This document shows, piece after piece, positions 52,426 through 61,398 of a stretch of 64,000 nucleotides of DNA. Within the stretch, counting starts at the first letter, position 1, and the number at the start of each line of letters is the position of its first letter. Under the pieces are notes generated by a model, which was given only the letters and a program-made list of their open reading frames with translations, was not told the origin of the DNA and made no database searches. The translations under genes were made by a program, and so were the position numbers. Source of the stretch: JALYYC01 sp039922495 (GTDB lineage Bacteria > Chloroflexota > Dormibacteria > CF-121); NCBI GenBank assembly GCA_039922495.1, contig JBDTEO010000029.1, positions 124,001-188,000 on the forward strand, written 5' to 3'.

Positions 52426-55400
52426 TCAGCCTACCTGACGACGATCGTACCGACTCAACTGGTCAAGATCTCCCAGGCGCTCGAGGACTGTGGCACCTCC
52501 GTCGAAGGCGAGCCGGTCGTTCGTCAGGAGCGCGAGTTCGCACTGCACGCGTGCGGCATAGGGCACGGCCCCGCAGGCTCGCCAGAGCTCCAGGGACCGC
52601 TTCAGCTCACGAGGATCTTCGATTAGCAGGCCGCGACCCCGCCGAGCCTGCGCCTCCAGAGGACGCAACGAACCCTGTTCCGCCAGTTCGAGAATCGCGT
52701 TCAGGCGCTCCAGCGCGGGTGGCTGTCCCCGATCGAGGGCGAAACTCAGCACCCGTTCAACCCGTTCGACCTGTTCCAGGCTATCGATTTGCGCCGCATG
52801 CAGTGCCTCGCCGATGGCGTCGAGGTCTCCCCGGGCGAGGCCGGCCCACGGTCGATTGGGGTGATCCTGGGGAAAGCCGCTCATGATTGCTTGGACGATG
52901 CCGGCGTACGTCTCGATCAGGGGCGCATCCTGCCTCGCCCGCCCGATATCGACGAGGGCCACGAGTCCCCGAAGGGCATATCCCGCGGAGGGTTTTCCTG
53001 CCTCGAGCCAGAGCTGTCGAGCCCGCTCGCCCATCGATAGGGCTTCATCCCAGCGGCCCAGGAGCGTCAGCGCGTATATGCGCCAGACAACCAGGTGCAG
53101 GGTCCAGGCCGGCACCTGCCCCGGCTGAATGTGCGCCAGACCGGAGCTGGCCATTTTGTCCGCGTCATCGAGGTCGCCGAGGATGCACGAAGCCCAGGTG
53201 GCGACGGCGTGAGCATCCACCTTTTCAACCATGCTCAGGCGGTCCTCCCGGGTGAGGCGCTCGCGGGCGCGCTCGCGGCAGGACCGCCAGTCGCCGATGA
53301 TCTGGTCGCAACCGGACAGGGCGTCGAGCGCCATGCTTTGCAGGTTGGCATCATCCAGCCGCCTGGCGATCTCAAGGGCGTGCCCGGCCGCGGCTCGCGC
53401 CGCGGCGAGCTCGGCGCCGGTCGCCGCGATGCCGCCACCGGCCAGCCAGAATGGATAGAAGGCGTCCGCCGTCAGGTACGCCGCCAGCGTTCGTTGGTCG
53501 TCAACCCGGGCGGCGAGCGACGCCGCCTCGGCGCGGAGCCGCGCCATCGCCTGCTGGGAAAGCCGGTTTCCGATCGACCCCTGGGACCTGGTGTAAAAGG
53601 TCAGCAGACCGGTGATGACCCGGAGCTCCTGCTTGGCGGGCCGGCCCTGCTCCCGACACAGGTCGAGAGCCGTCTGATAGGCGCTGACCGCGAAGTCGCC
53701 AGACTGGCCCAGGTCGCCCAATCGCTCATAGAGTTCAGGCAACCGCGTTCGCTCTGCCAGCTCGATGGCGCTTCCGAGGTGGCGGGCTCCCTCCTGCGAC
53801 GCCGCCGCCGCCGCGGCGACCTCCGCCGCACGGCTCAGCCAATCGACGGCCTTGCTGCGCACCAGCAGCGTTTTTTGATCGTTGGGCCGCTGCGCCGTGG
53901 CCAGCAGGGCAGCCTCTCGGTAGTGGTACGCGATCAGTTCGGCCAGGCTTTCCTGCCGCCCCTCAGCCTGGCTTTCGAGCCACGCCCCCGCGGCCGCGTG
54001 CAGGCGGCCGCGGTCGGCGCGCGTCAAGGTCTGGTAGCCAACCTCACGGATCAGGATGTGCCGAAAGGCGTAGGTGTCACCGCCGCCGGCACGAACCAGC
54101 TCCTTATCCATCAACTGGTCAGCAATCTTGTCGAGCGCGGTCAGGGCCGGCTCCAGGGCTGTCACGCCACCAAGTCGAAAGGATCGGCCGAAGACTGAGC
54201 CGAGCTGCACCGTGCGCCGCTCATCAGGTTTGAGCAGATCGAGCCTCGCAACGACGGTGGCCTGGACGGTATCGGGAAGCCGATCGAGGTCGGGCCGCTC
54301 CTGAAGCGAACGCACGAGCTCGCCGGCGAAGAACGGATTCCCCTCCGCCCGGCTCACGACCGTTTGGATTTGCTCCGGCGAGGATAGGGGAAGAAGATCC
54401 TTCACCAGGGTCGCCGTCATCTGGTCCGTGAGGGGCTCCAGCGACAGGGAAACATAGTTGCGCCGGCCTCCGCCCCATCCAGGGCGCCGGTCGAGGAGCT
54501 CCGGGCGAGTCAGGGCGATCATCAGCAGCGGGAGATCGCCGCGCGGCTGCATCACGAACTCGAAAAGATCGAGCAGGCTGTCGCTGGACCAATGGAGATC
54601 TTCGAACACCAGGACGAGTGGAGATCGGCGCGCCGCGATCTCGAAGGCGGTGCGCCAGGCGGCGAGCAGGGTCGATCGGTCGCTGACCTCGGTCTCGCCG
54701 GCGCCGACCGTCGCCGCCAGCAGCTCCGCTTCCCGATCCGCGGCCTCCAGCCCGGACCCGGCGAGCCATCGCCGGATCGCCTCGCGGATTTCATGCGCCT
54801 TGGCGTCGTCACCGACGCCAATGAGCCGGAACAGGACGGCGCGCAGCGGCCAGTAGGTCAGCCGTTGCCCGTATGGCAAGCACTGGGCAATCGCGACCGT
54901 GGCCGTCGGGTCGAGGGCGGGAAGTCGCTCGAGGAACTCCTCGAGCAACCGCGTCTTGCCGGTCCCGGCCGGCGCGATGATGCTGACCAGGAACGGTCGC
55001 TGCTCACCAAGCGCCCGCCGGGCAACCAGCTCCATTTGCTGGAGATCGACGTCGCGCCCGATGATCGCCGCCCGGCGTCCGCGAACCGGGGCGGCGTGGC
55101 CGAGCAACGGAGACGCCCGAACCGGTTGCGCCTTACCGCGCACCTCGACCTCGATGAACGGCCCGAAGTCGAAGGCCCCGCCCGCGCTTTCCGCCGTCCG
55201 CTCGCCGCAAATGATGCTCCACGGTTCGGCCGCCTGCTGCAAGCGCGCCGCAACATTGACGGCATCCCCCGTCAGCGGGAAATCGCCGGTCGCGCTTTCC
55301 CGAATGGCGACGACCTCGCCGGTGTTGATCCCAAGCCGAATCGGTAACCGATCGCCGAGGGTTGGGTCGGCCCGCACGCGATCGCGCAGCATCAGCGCGG

Positions 55401-55638
55401 CCGCGAGCGCCCGTTGGGGATCGTCATCGTGCCCCACCGGCAAGCCGAACACCGCCACGACCGCGTCGCCGATGAACTTCTCCAGGATGCCCCCGTATTC
55501 CGACACCACCTCGGTGGCGAGATCGTAGTAGCGCCGAAGCAGGATCCGGACATCTTCCGGGTCGAGAACGTCGCCCATGGCGGTCGAGCCGGCCACGTCC
55601 GCGAAGAGCACCGTGACGACGCGCCGTTCTTCGGCCAT
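52426..55638 (-). CDS. Class III adenylate cyclase-like domain fused to AAA ATPase and TPR-like repeats
   Basis: 1070-aa cytoplasmic signalling protein. Residues 5-180 form a class III nucleotidyl cyclase domain with LFADVAGSTAM (Asp14), FIGDAVVAVFG (Asp58) and PLTGDAVNVAARL, metal and substrate residues conserved. An AAA_16-type ATPase follows with Walker A APAGTGKT at 222-229 and a VLVFEDLHWSSDSLLDL Walker B near 345. The C-terminal 500 residues are alpha-helical Ala/Leu-rich repeats resembling TPRs. There is no LuxR HTH at the end. This layout is widespread in soil actinobacteria and Chloroflexota; its cyclic-nucleotide output is unproven. It starts 5 nt after the DUF421 stop. Confidence 0.88.
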   Translation of the reverse strand: MAEERRVVTVLFADVAGSTAMGDVLDPEDVRILLRRYYDLATEVVSEYGGILEKFIGDAVVAVFGLPVGHDDDPQRALAAALMLRDRVRADPTLGDRLPIRLGINTGEVVAIRESATGDFPLTGDAVNVAARLQQAAEPWSIICGERTAESAGGAFDFGPFIEVEVRGKAQPVRASPLLGHAAPVRGRRAAIIGRDVDLQQMELVARRALGEQRPFLVSIIAPAGTGKTRLLEEFLERLPALDPTATVAIAQCLPYGQRLTYWPLRAVLFRLIGVGDDAKAHEIREAIRRWLAGSGLEAADREAELLAATVGAGETEVSDRSTLLAAWRTAFEIAARRSPLVLVFEDLHWSSDSLLDLFEFVMQPRGDLPLLMIALTRPELLDRRPGWGGGRRNYVSLSLEPLTDQMTATLVKDLLPLSSPEQIQTVVSRAEGNPFFAGELVRSLQERPDLDRLPDTVQATVVARLDLLKPDERRTVQLGSVFGRSFRLGGVTALEPALTALDKIADQLMDKELVRAGGGDTYAFRHILIREVGYQTLTRADRGRLHAAAGAWLESQAEGRQESLAELIAYHYREAALLATAQRPNDQKTLLVRSKAVDWLSRAAEVAAAAAASQEGARHLGSAIELAERTRLPELYERLGDLGQSGDFAVSAYQTALDLCREQGRPAKQELRVITGLLTFYTRSQGSIGNRLSQQAMARLRAEAASLAARVDDQRTLAAYLTADAFYPFWLAGGGIAATGAELAAARAAAGHALEIARRLDDANLQSMALDALSGCDQIIGDWRSCRERARERLTREDRLSMVEKVDAHAVATWASCILGDLDDADKMASSGLAHIQPGQVPAWTLHLVVWRIYALTLLGRWDEALSMGERARQLWLEAGKPSAGYALRGLVALVDIGRARQDAPLIETYAGIVQAIMSGFPQDHPNRPWAGLARGDLDAIGEALHAAQIDSLEQVERVERVLSFALDRGQPPALERLNAILELAEQGSLRPLEAQARRGRGLLIEDPRELKRSLELWRACGAVPYAARVQCELALLTNDRLAFDGGATVLERLGDLDQLSRYDRRQVG

Positions 55639-55643
55639 GGTCG

Positions 55644-56180
55644 TCAGCCTCTGCGGAGGAACCGAACGCGCCGGCGGCGCCGCCGAGGGCCTTTCTCGCC
55701 TCCAGCAGCGTCCTTGGTGATGACGCTGATGCTCCCATCCTCCTCGAGCACCGCGAGCTTCACGTCGTCGACCGTGGCCACGCCGTGCTCACGCAGCGCC
55801 ATCTCCCCGTCCTCGAGGCTCAGCCCCTCCTCTTCCATCGCCTTTTGCAGCCACTGCCCAGCCCGGGCGATGACGGTTGGTCCGGGCTCGACCAATTCAT
55901 CGAACCATGGCCAGTGACTCCGTAGCATGGCGACGCCGCGATTGACGAGCAGCAGCGAGGCGATGATGATGATTCCGCCCGTTAGGGAATTGTCCGGGCC
56001 GGTGATGGCGGGTTGCAAGGCATTGGCGACCAGCAGGATCAGGACGAGGTCGAAGGTCGTGAACTGACCCAGCTCGCGCTTGCCGAAGATCCGAAGGCCG
56101 ACAAAAAAGACCGCGTAGATCAGCAGGGAACGAATAACGAGTTCCCACCAGGGAATACTCAGCTTGAAGAGGCTGCCCAT
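55644..56180 (-). CDS. DUF421 (YetF-like) membrane protein
   Basis: 178-aa DUF421 protein with three N-terminal membrane helices (about 13-32, 40-60, 66-80) and a small cytoplasmic domain with the DUF421 core (FFVGLRIFGKRELGQFTTF, ALREHGVATVDDVKLAVLEE, DGSISVI). The Arg-rich C-terminal tail (KGPRRRRRRVRFLRRG) is unusual. Its function is unknown; relatives include YetF and YrbG of Bacillus. A TAAGAT hexamer lies 9 nt before the ATG. It precedes the cyclase gene by 5 nt on the same strand, so the two probably form one operon. Confidence 0.87.
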   Translation of the reverse strand: MGSLFKLSIPWWELVIRSLLIYAVFFVGLRIFGKRELGQFTTFDLVLILLVANALQPAITGPDNSLTGGIIIIASLLLVNRGVAMLRSHWPWFDELVEPGPTVIARAGQWLQKAMEEEGLSLEDGEMALREHGVATVDDVKLAVLEEDGSISVITKDAAGGEKGPRRRRRRVRFLRRG

Positions 56181-56200
56181 CCTGGGCGAATCTTAGAGGG

Positions 56201-57241
56201 TCAGCGCGTCACCGGATGGGCGAATCCGTAGTCGAGCAGGGTCGCGCCATCGGTGAAATGCTGGCTACTCCCCAACACCACCGTCAGGATGGTCCGCCCG
56301 TTCCGCGTTGCGGCCGCCGCCAGGCAGTAGCCGGCGGCATCGGTGTAGCCGGGCTTCAGGCCGATCGCGCCGGGATAGGTCCAGAGCAACCGATCGATAT
56401 TCGATGGGGTGTAGGCCTTGTGCAGGGGCGTGGCCGGGATGGACACCTGTTTCGATGCCACGATTGCCCGCAGGTCTGGATAGTCCGCGAGCAGGGTGGC
56501 GGAGACGACCGCAAGGTCGGAGGCCGTGCTGTAGAGATTCGGGTCGTCCAGGCCGCTGGGGTTGCTGAAGTGCGTGCCGCGCAGGTGGAGCGCGACCGCC
56601 TTCTGATTCATGAAGTCAATGAAGTGGCTGCGATCGACGATTCCCAGGGCAATCGCCTCCGCCGCGTCATTGCCCGAATTCAGGAGTAACCCGGCAAGGA
56701 GCTCGCGCAGCGTCAGTTGCTCGCCGGTTGAGAGACCCATGTGGTTCGGCTCGACCTGGGTCGCCAGCGCCGACACCGTGATCGGCGTGTCCAGCGGGGC
56801 CAGGTCGGCCGCGACCATGGCGGTCATCAGCTTGGTCAGCGAAGCGTCCGCGTAGCGGGTGGTCGACGCGGTCTCGTACAGGACCTGACCGGCCGTCAGG
56901 TCGACAACGATCGCCGCCCGGGCCTTGATCGATGGAACCGCGGTCGGCGGATGCGTCCGCAGCCAGCTGCGACTGATCACGGGAACTTTCACCGCCGGCA
57001 GGCCCGTGGGGATCGGCGATGGCGAGGCGCTCGGCGAGGCAGTCTGCGGTGCGGCACCCGCCGGTTTCGCGGGGGGCGTGGCGGCACTGCGCGAGGTCGG
57101 GCGGGCGCTGGCGGCCGCGAGGACCCTGATCGACCGCGATGGTGGCGTCGTCACGAGATGCAAACCGAGCAACCCGATGATCGCGATGGCGGCCAGCAGC
57201 GGCAGCATGAGCGGGTTCCGCCGGCGTGGCGGTGCGAGCAA
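56201..57241 (-). CDS. D-alanyl-D-alanine carboxypeptidase (penicillin-binding protein 5/6 family)
   Basis: About 346-aa serine-type carboxypeptidase that trims peptidoglycan stem peptides outside the membrane. N-terminal anchor: a basic RRRNP segment then one hydrophobic helix, followed by an Ala/Pro/Ser-rich spacer. The catalytic SxxK is in DASLTKLMTAM, SxN in LLLNSGNDAAEA, and the third motif reads KPGYTDAAG instead of the usual KTG. TTG at 57241 gives the basic n-region; ATG at 57208 would give 335 aa without it. The much longer open frame upstream overlaps the divergent 57365 gene and is rejected. Confidence 0.88.
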   Translation of the reverse strand: MLAPPRRRNPLMLPLLAAIAIIGLLGLHLVTTPPSRSIRVLAAASARPTSRSAATPPAKPAGAAPQTASPSASPSPIPTGLPAVKVPVISRSWLRTHPPTAVPSIKARAAIVVDLTAGQVLYETASTTRYADASLTKLMTAMVAADLAPLDTPITVSALATQVEPNHMGLSTGEQLTLRELLAGLLLNSGNDAAEAIALGIVDRSHFIDFMNQKAVALHLRGTHFSNPSGLDDPNLYSTASDLAVVSATLLADYPDLRAIVASKQVSIPATPLHKAYTPSNIDRLLWTYPGAIGLKPGYTDAAGYCLAAAATRNGRTILTVVLGSSQHFTDGATLLDYGFAHPVTR

Positions 57242-57364
57242 ACGACGGGATGAGCGCTTGCCACGCGTCCCGAGGCTGTATCCAGACGTAGGGTAAGACG
57301 TTCGCCTCAAGAAAGTCGGCTTCCATGCTACAACAGAAACAGCACCAACAGGAGGTGAATCGAG

Positions 57365-57694
57365 ATGCCCCAGCAGGCATGGAGTCCAAAGCGCGAGCGC
57401 CAGTACGAGCACATCAAGGAGAGCCTCGAAGACCGCGGGACCCGCGAAAGCAAGGCGGAAGAAATCGCGGCGCGAACGGTCAACAAGGAGCGCGCCCGGT
57501 CCGGTGAAGCCAGGCAGGCGAGCCGGACGTCGGTCCAGGACATCTCCTCGGGTCGCCGCGGCGGGCTCCGCGCTCACCGCGGGTCGGGCGGCCGCACCTA
57601 CGACCAGTTGCGCAACGAAGCCCGCGAGAAGGGCATCAAGGGCCGCTCGCGGATGACCAAGGCGGAACTGGAGCGTGCGGTCGACCGGAAGTAG
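57365..57694 (+). CDS. Small basic Rho-N-domain-like protein
   Basis: 109-aa highly charged protein. The N-terminal half (QQAWSPKRERQYEHIKESLE) resembles proteins annotated as plasmid stabilisation in actinobacteria. The C-terminal 35 residues (TYDQLRNEAREKGIKGRSRM, then TKAELERAV) match the Rho termination factor N-terminal (SAP-like) helix-turn fold, which binds nucleic acid. A strong AGGAGGTG ribosome site precedes the ATG at 57365. It is divergent from the carboxypeptidase gene and converges on azlD with a one-base gap. Function is unknown. Confidence 0.8.
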   Translation: MPQQAWSPKRERQYEHIKESLEDRGTRESKAEEIAARTVNKERARSGEARQASRTSVQDISSGRRGGLRAHRGSGGRTYDQLRNEAREKGIKGRSRMTKAELERAVDRK

Positions 57695-57695
57695 C

Positions 57696-58007
57696 TCAGT
57701 GCAGCAGCGCCCGAAGCACGGCGGCGACCACGGCGCCGGCGACGACACAGAGGAGGAGCAGCGGCGCGCGCAGCGCCGAGAGGCCGGCCGCGACGATCAC
57801 CGCGGCGAGCCGCGCATCGGGGTGGAGGATGCCACGGCTGTCGGTCAGCTCGACCGCCACCAGCCCAGCGAGCAGCGCCGGCGCCTACCCGGCCGTGCGG
57901 CTCGCGATGGCCGCCGGGACGGTCAGCAGGAATGGGCCGATCCCACGCAGGACAAACGTCAGGATCCCGAGCGCGAAGACGAGCCCGAGGGCTAGCGGGA
58001 AAGCCAC
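57696..58007 (-). pseudogene. azlD: azlD, branched-chain amino acid exporter small subunit, interrupted by TAG
   Basis: 104-codon frame from GTG 58007, overlapping the azlC stop, to TGA at 57696-57698. It reads as a normal AzlD (VAFPLALGLVFALGILTFVL at the start, ALLAGLVAVELTD and VIVAAGLSALRAPLLLLCV later), except codon 41 (57887-57885) is TAG. Both sides remain in one frame and keep hydrophobic helices, so it is a single-base nonsense change, a sequencing error, or a recoded codon. With azlC it would form a two-component branched-chain amino acid exporter. Confidence 0.7.
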
Positions 58008-58642
58008 AGGCCTGCAACCGCGGCCCCCGCGAGCGGGACACCGGGCGGGGTAAATGGCGCCAGGAGCAGGGCGACGGCGGCGCCCGCCAGGGCGCAACGC
58101 ACGCCATGGTGGGCGCGGAGCATGGGCCAGAGCAGGGCGGTAAAGAGCGCTGGAAAGGCGGCGTCCACGCCGAGGCGTTGCGGGTCGCCCAGGACCGGTC
58201 CCAGCAGCGTCCCGATCGCGGTTCCCACGACCCAGCTGCCGTAGAGCACGGCTCCGACGATCACCACCGTGCGGCTGTCGGGATGCCCCGGCTCCCCGGC
58301 TGCCACGCCCAGTGCGAAGCTTTCGTCCACGACCAGCTGGGCGAGCAGGGTTCGGCGCAGCCGGCCGCCCGGCAGGGCTCGGGCAACCGCAATGCCGGTT
58401 CCCAGGTAGCGCACATTGAGCAGCGCGCCGGCGATCACCGCGGGCAGAACCGTCTCACCCGACGCCAGAACCCCGACGGCGGCAAATTGGGAAGACCCGG
58501 CGAACACCACCGCAGACATCAAGACCGCCGCCCATCCAGGAACATGGGCCGCGACGGCCAGCACCCCGAACGAAACCCCGAAGAGTCCGACGGCAATCCC
58601 GATGGGGGCCGCTCGGAGAAGAATGGTGCGGCGAGACGGCAT
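57992..58642 (-). CDS. azlC: AzlC family branched-chain amino acid permease
   Basis: 216-aa integral membrane protein of the AzlC family, the large subunit of AzlCD exporters for branched-chain amino acids and analogues. About six hydrophobic segments are seen, with MSAVVFAGSSQFAAVGVLAS and ALLNVRYLGTGIAVARAL as family blocks, and VVDESFALGVA in the middle. The ATG at 58642 starts at the family position. The downstream azlD overlaps its stop but contains a nonsense codon, so the pair may be inactive. Confidence 0.9.
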   Translation of the reverse strand: MPSRRTILLRAAPIGIAVGLFGVSFGVLAVAAHVPGWAAVLMSAVVFAGSSQFAAVGVLASGETVLPAVIAGALLNVRYLGTGIAVARALPGGRLRRTLLAQLVVDESFALGVAAGEPGHPDSRTVVIVGAVLYGSWVVGTAIGTLLGPVLGDPQRLGVDAAFPALFTALLWPMLRAHHGVRCALAGAAVALLLAPFTPPGVPLAGAAVAGLWLSR

Positions 58643-58726
58643 GCGCCGAATTATCCGGAATGCGATTCGGCGCGAGTCAGGTCAAACGAAGATCGAGGAG
58701 CCCGACCGGAACGTGCTGCAGGAGTT

Positions 58727-58820
58727 TCAACGATTCCCGGCTAAGGCCGCGATATCGTCTGGCTTCCGCGCCGTGACGAGGTTTCCGTCAAGCTCGTTCT
58801 GCGCCGGTCTTTGGTCGGTC
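58727..58820 (-). pseudogene. C-terminal remnant resembling a DJ-1/PfpI protease
   Basis: The minus frame ends TDQRPAQNELDGNLVTARKP followed by DDIAALAGNR and a stop. The DGNLVTARKPDDI pattern is the usual last segment of PfpI-type proteins (DGNLVTSRKPDDLPAF). No preceding domain, catalytic cysteine or start is found upstream, since the histidine kinase gene occupies that DNA on the other strand. It looks like a leftover fragment of about 30 residues. Confidence 0.4.
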
Positions 58821-58843
58821 GCCGCGTATAGTCGGGACAGGCC

Positions 58844-61024
58844 GTGATGTCGTCTCTGTGGGTCACCATTCGCGGGGCGCGGCTTCCGCCACTCCTCGCC
58901 CGACCTGTTCCGTACGTCCTGGCGGTCGCCGGGATCGGCGTCGCCACGGTGCTGGTGATGCTCGTCGCCTATTTTCTCGGCCTCAGCCGGATCGAGACCT
59001 ATCCGCTCGTCTACCTGCTGTTCATCGCGATGATCGCCCTGCGCTTCGGCCGCGGGCCGGCGCTGGCCGCCACGATCGCCGCGGCGCTGGCGATGGACTC
59101 GATCATGGTCCCCCCGACCTTCACGTTCGGATGGCACAGCGCCAACGACATGTTCCGCCTGATCATCGAAATCATCGCCGCCCTGGTGATCATTGTCGCC
59201 ATCCACGCGACCCGAACCTCGACCTCCTTGCTGGCTCGCCGCAAGGACCTGCTGCAGGAAGTCTCGCCGCGCATCATCCAGAGCCTCGATGTCGAAGAGA
59301 TTCTCAGCACGGTCGCCGAACAGACGCAGCGCGTGATCGATTACCAGAATTTCCGCCTCTACCGCTGGGACGAGACCACCGAATGCCTGGTCCTGGTGAA
59401 GTCGGTCGCCAGGGCCGGCCCCTATGCCGGTCTCGATTGGCGATCGGTTTCCTTGAAGCTCGGCGAGGGCATCACCGGGACTGCGGCCAAAACCCGGATG
59501 CCGATCCTGGTCCCCGATGCCCGGCGCGATCCGCGGATCGTCTATCCGCCCGGCGTGCAACCGATCGAGGAGACGGTGCTGAGCGTGCCCATGGTGACCC
59601 GCGACCGGTTGTTCGGCGCGCTCTCCCTCGGCCACATCGGGGTCCGGTCGATGAACCGGGACGATCTCCGGCTGATGGAATCGATCGGCGCTCAGACCGC
59701 GCTGGCGCTGGCCAACGCCGAGCAATACGCGGAAGCCGAGCAGACGATCCGCGCCCTGGCGGCGATCGAGGCGCTCCAGCCATCGAGCATCGGCATGCCC
59801 GAGGCGGAGGTCGATCAACGAATCGCCAACAGCTTCCTCGACCTCAGCCAGGCGGATCTGACGTCGTTGCGGGTGCAGCGATCCGATGGTCGATACCACA
59901 TCGGCGCCGTGGCGGGCTCGGTCGAGGTGAATCCCCAGGCGCCGATCCAAGCGAGCCTCAGCGCCGCGGATGTGGCGTGGCTCACCGACGCGCGCGTGGC
60001 AGCCTACGTGGCCGACACCCAGGCCGACGCCCGCCTGCCGTCCTGGGCGCGAGAGTCCGCCCGGCGAAGCGGCATTCAGGCCAGCGTTTACCTTCCGCTT
60101 CGGGCGGGGCAGCACTTCGTCGGCTTCGTCGGCCTTCACTGGCGGCGCAGCCGCTGGCTTCGGCCCGAACAACTGGGACGATTTCAGCTGGTGGCCGCGC
60201 AGGCGGCGATCACCCTCGACACCCGCCGTGCGCTGGCGCAGGAGCGCGGCCGGGCCGAGGCGTTCGCCGAGCTGGAGCGGGCGCGTCGCGAATTCATGCA
60301 AATCGCCTCCCACGAGCTGCGGACCCCGCTGACCGTCATTCGCGGCTATGCCTCGCTGCTCGAGGAGGGGTCCCTCGGCGCGATGCCGGAGAAGGCGCGG
60401 CAGGCGCTCCGAACCCTGATGGACAAATCAACCGAGATGCGGGTCCAGGTGGAGCGCATGCTCCTGCTGGCGCGGCTCGAAGACGGCGCCACGCCGCCCC
60501 CGATGCACCCACTTGACCTCCGGGCGGTGGTCCGGGATGCGATCAGCCGCGTGCAGCCCCAGGTCGACCTCAAGGGTGGGAGCTTGCAGGCGAGCCTTCC
60601 GCCGGAGCCCCTGCCCGTGAACGGCGACGCGGAACGGCTCACCACCGCGGTGGACAACCTGTTGCAGAATGCGGTCAAGTTCAGCGTCGAGCCACCGCGC
60701 GTCGAGGTGACCGGCAGCGTGACCAACGGCGATGTCGAGCTGGTGGTCAAGGACGAGGGCGTTGGCATCCCGGCGGCCGCCCTCGGCCGGCTCTTCGAGA
60801 AGTTCTACCGGGTCGAGGACGCCCGCTTGCGCAACGTAGCGGGGACCGGGATCGGTCTCTACCTCGTTCGCCAGGTGGTCGAAGGTCATGGCGGCCGGGT
60901 CGACGTGGAGAGCGTACCCGGACGGGGCACGACCTTCCGGCTCCGGTTGCCCCAGACCGCGACGGTGGTGGCCGAGCGGGGCGCCTCACCGCCCGCCAAC
61001 CAGGCCCCGGAGCCAGCAAGATGA
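58844..61024 (+). CDS. KdpD-like sensor histidine kinase with GAF domains
   Basis: 726-aa histidine kinase. The membrane part (about 15-115) resembles the DUF4118 four-helix domain of KdpD (RIETYPLVYLLFIAMIALRF). Two GAF-like domains follow (about 140-300 and 320-465), then HisKA with His490 in ASHELRTPL and a HATPase with VDNLLQNAVKF, VKDEGVGIP and GTGIGLYLVR. It is orphaned, with no response regulator or K+ pump adjacent. GTG 58844 and ATG 58847 are adjacent alternatives; a TATAGT (58827-58832) lies about 11 nt upstream. The signal is unknown. Confidence 0.9.
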   Translation: MMSSLWVTIRGARLPPLLARPVPYVLAVAGIGVATVLVMLVAYFLGLSRIETYPLVYLLFIAMIALRFGRGPALAATIAAALAMDSIMVPPTFTFGWHSANDMFRLIIEIIAALVIIVAIHATRTSTSLLARRKDLLQEVSPRIIQSLDVEEILSTVAEQTQRVIDYQNFRLYRWDETTECLVLVKSVARAGPYAGLDWRSVSLKLGEGITGTAAKTRMPILVPDARRDPRIVYPPGVQPIEETVLSVPMVTRDRLFGALSLGHIGVRSMNRDDLRLMESIGAQTALALANAEQYAEAEQTIRALAAIEALQPSSIGMPEAEVDQRIANSFLDLSQADLTSLRVQRSDGRYHIGAVAGSVEVNPQAPIQASLSAADVAWLTDARVAAYVADTQADARLPSWARESARRSGIQASVYLPLRAGQHFVGFVGLHWRRSRWLRPEQLGRFQLVAAQAAITLDTRRALAQERGRAEAFAELERARREFMQIASHELRTPLTVIRGYASLLEEGSLGAMPEKARQALRTLMDKSTEMRVQVERMLLLARLEDGATPPPMHPLDLRAVVRDAISRVQPQVDLKGGSLQASLPPEPLPVNGDAERLTTAVDNLLQNAVKFSVEPPRVEVTGSVTNGDVELVVKDEGVGIPAAALGRLFEKFYRVEDARLRNVAGTGIGLYLVRQVVEGHGGRVDVESVPGRGTTFRLRLPQTATVVAERGASPPANQAPEPAR

Positions 61025-61049
61025 CGAAGGTTCCGGGGTTACGTCTAGT

Positions 61050-61373
61050 GTGGCGGCTCAGCAGGACCACAGCGACCAGGTTCAGGAGGCGTCCATCAAG
61101 GTCCCGGGCGACTGGCTGATGGCGCTCCTCGACGAAGATGCCGTCCGGCAGGCCCAGCGGCCGGACACGATCGTCACGCTCAGCGCCGCAGGCTTGAGCC
61201 TCAGCGGCGTCGAACTCGTCGTGGAGCGGCGCTGGGTCCGGGAGCCGTTTTGGCACCAGATCAGCGAGGCCGTCACTCGCGGCTTCATCCACAAGAGCAG
61301 CGCCGTCCAGGTCACGCTCCGTGGCGACCGTCGCGAGCACCAGCGCCAGCCGCCGCCTCGTCCGGCGCATTGA
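61050..61373 (+). CDS. Hypothetical protein downstream of the histidine kinase
   Basis: 107-aa protein with no recognised family. The core (IKVPGDWLMALLDEDAVRQA, then SLSGVELVVERRWV and FWHQISEAVTRGFIHKS) looks like a small soluble alpha/beta domain; the tail is His/Arg/Pro-rich. The GTG at 61050 follows the kinase stop by 25 nt, so co-transcription is plausible. No signal peptide or helix pair is seen. It ends 25 nt before malate synthase. Confidence 0.55.
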   Translation: MAAQQDHSDQVQEASIKVPGDWLMALLDEDAVRQAQRPDTIVTLSAAGLSLSGVELVVERRWVREPFWHQISEAVTRGFIHKSSAVQVTLRGDRREHQRQPPPRPAH

Positions 61374-61398
61374 CCGCCTGCTAGAGTCGAAAGCACTC

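Noticed and set aside
49000..52600. Riboswitch (SAM or cobalamin type) controlling the sulfur genes
   Set aside because: cysM and the PLP enzyme have -10 hexamers 6-7 nt before their starts, leaving no leader for a riboswitch.
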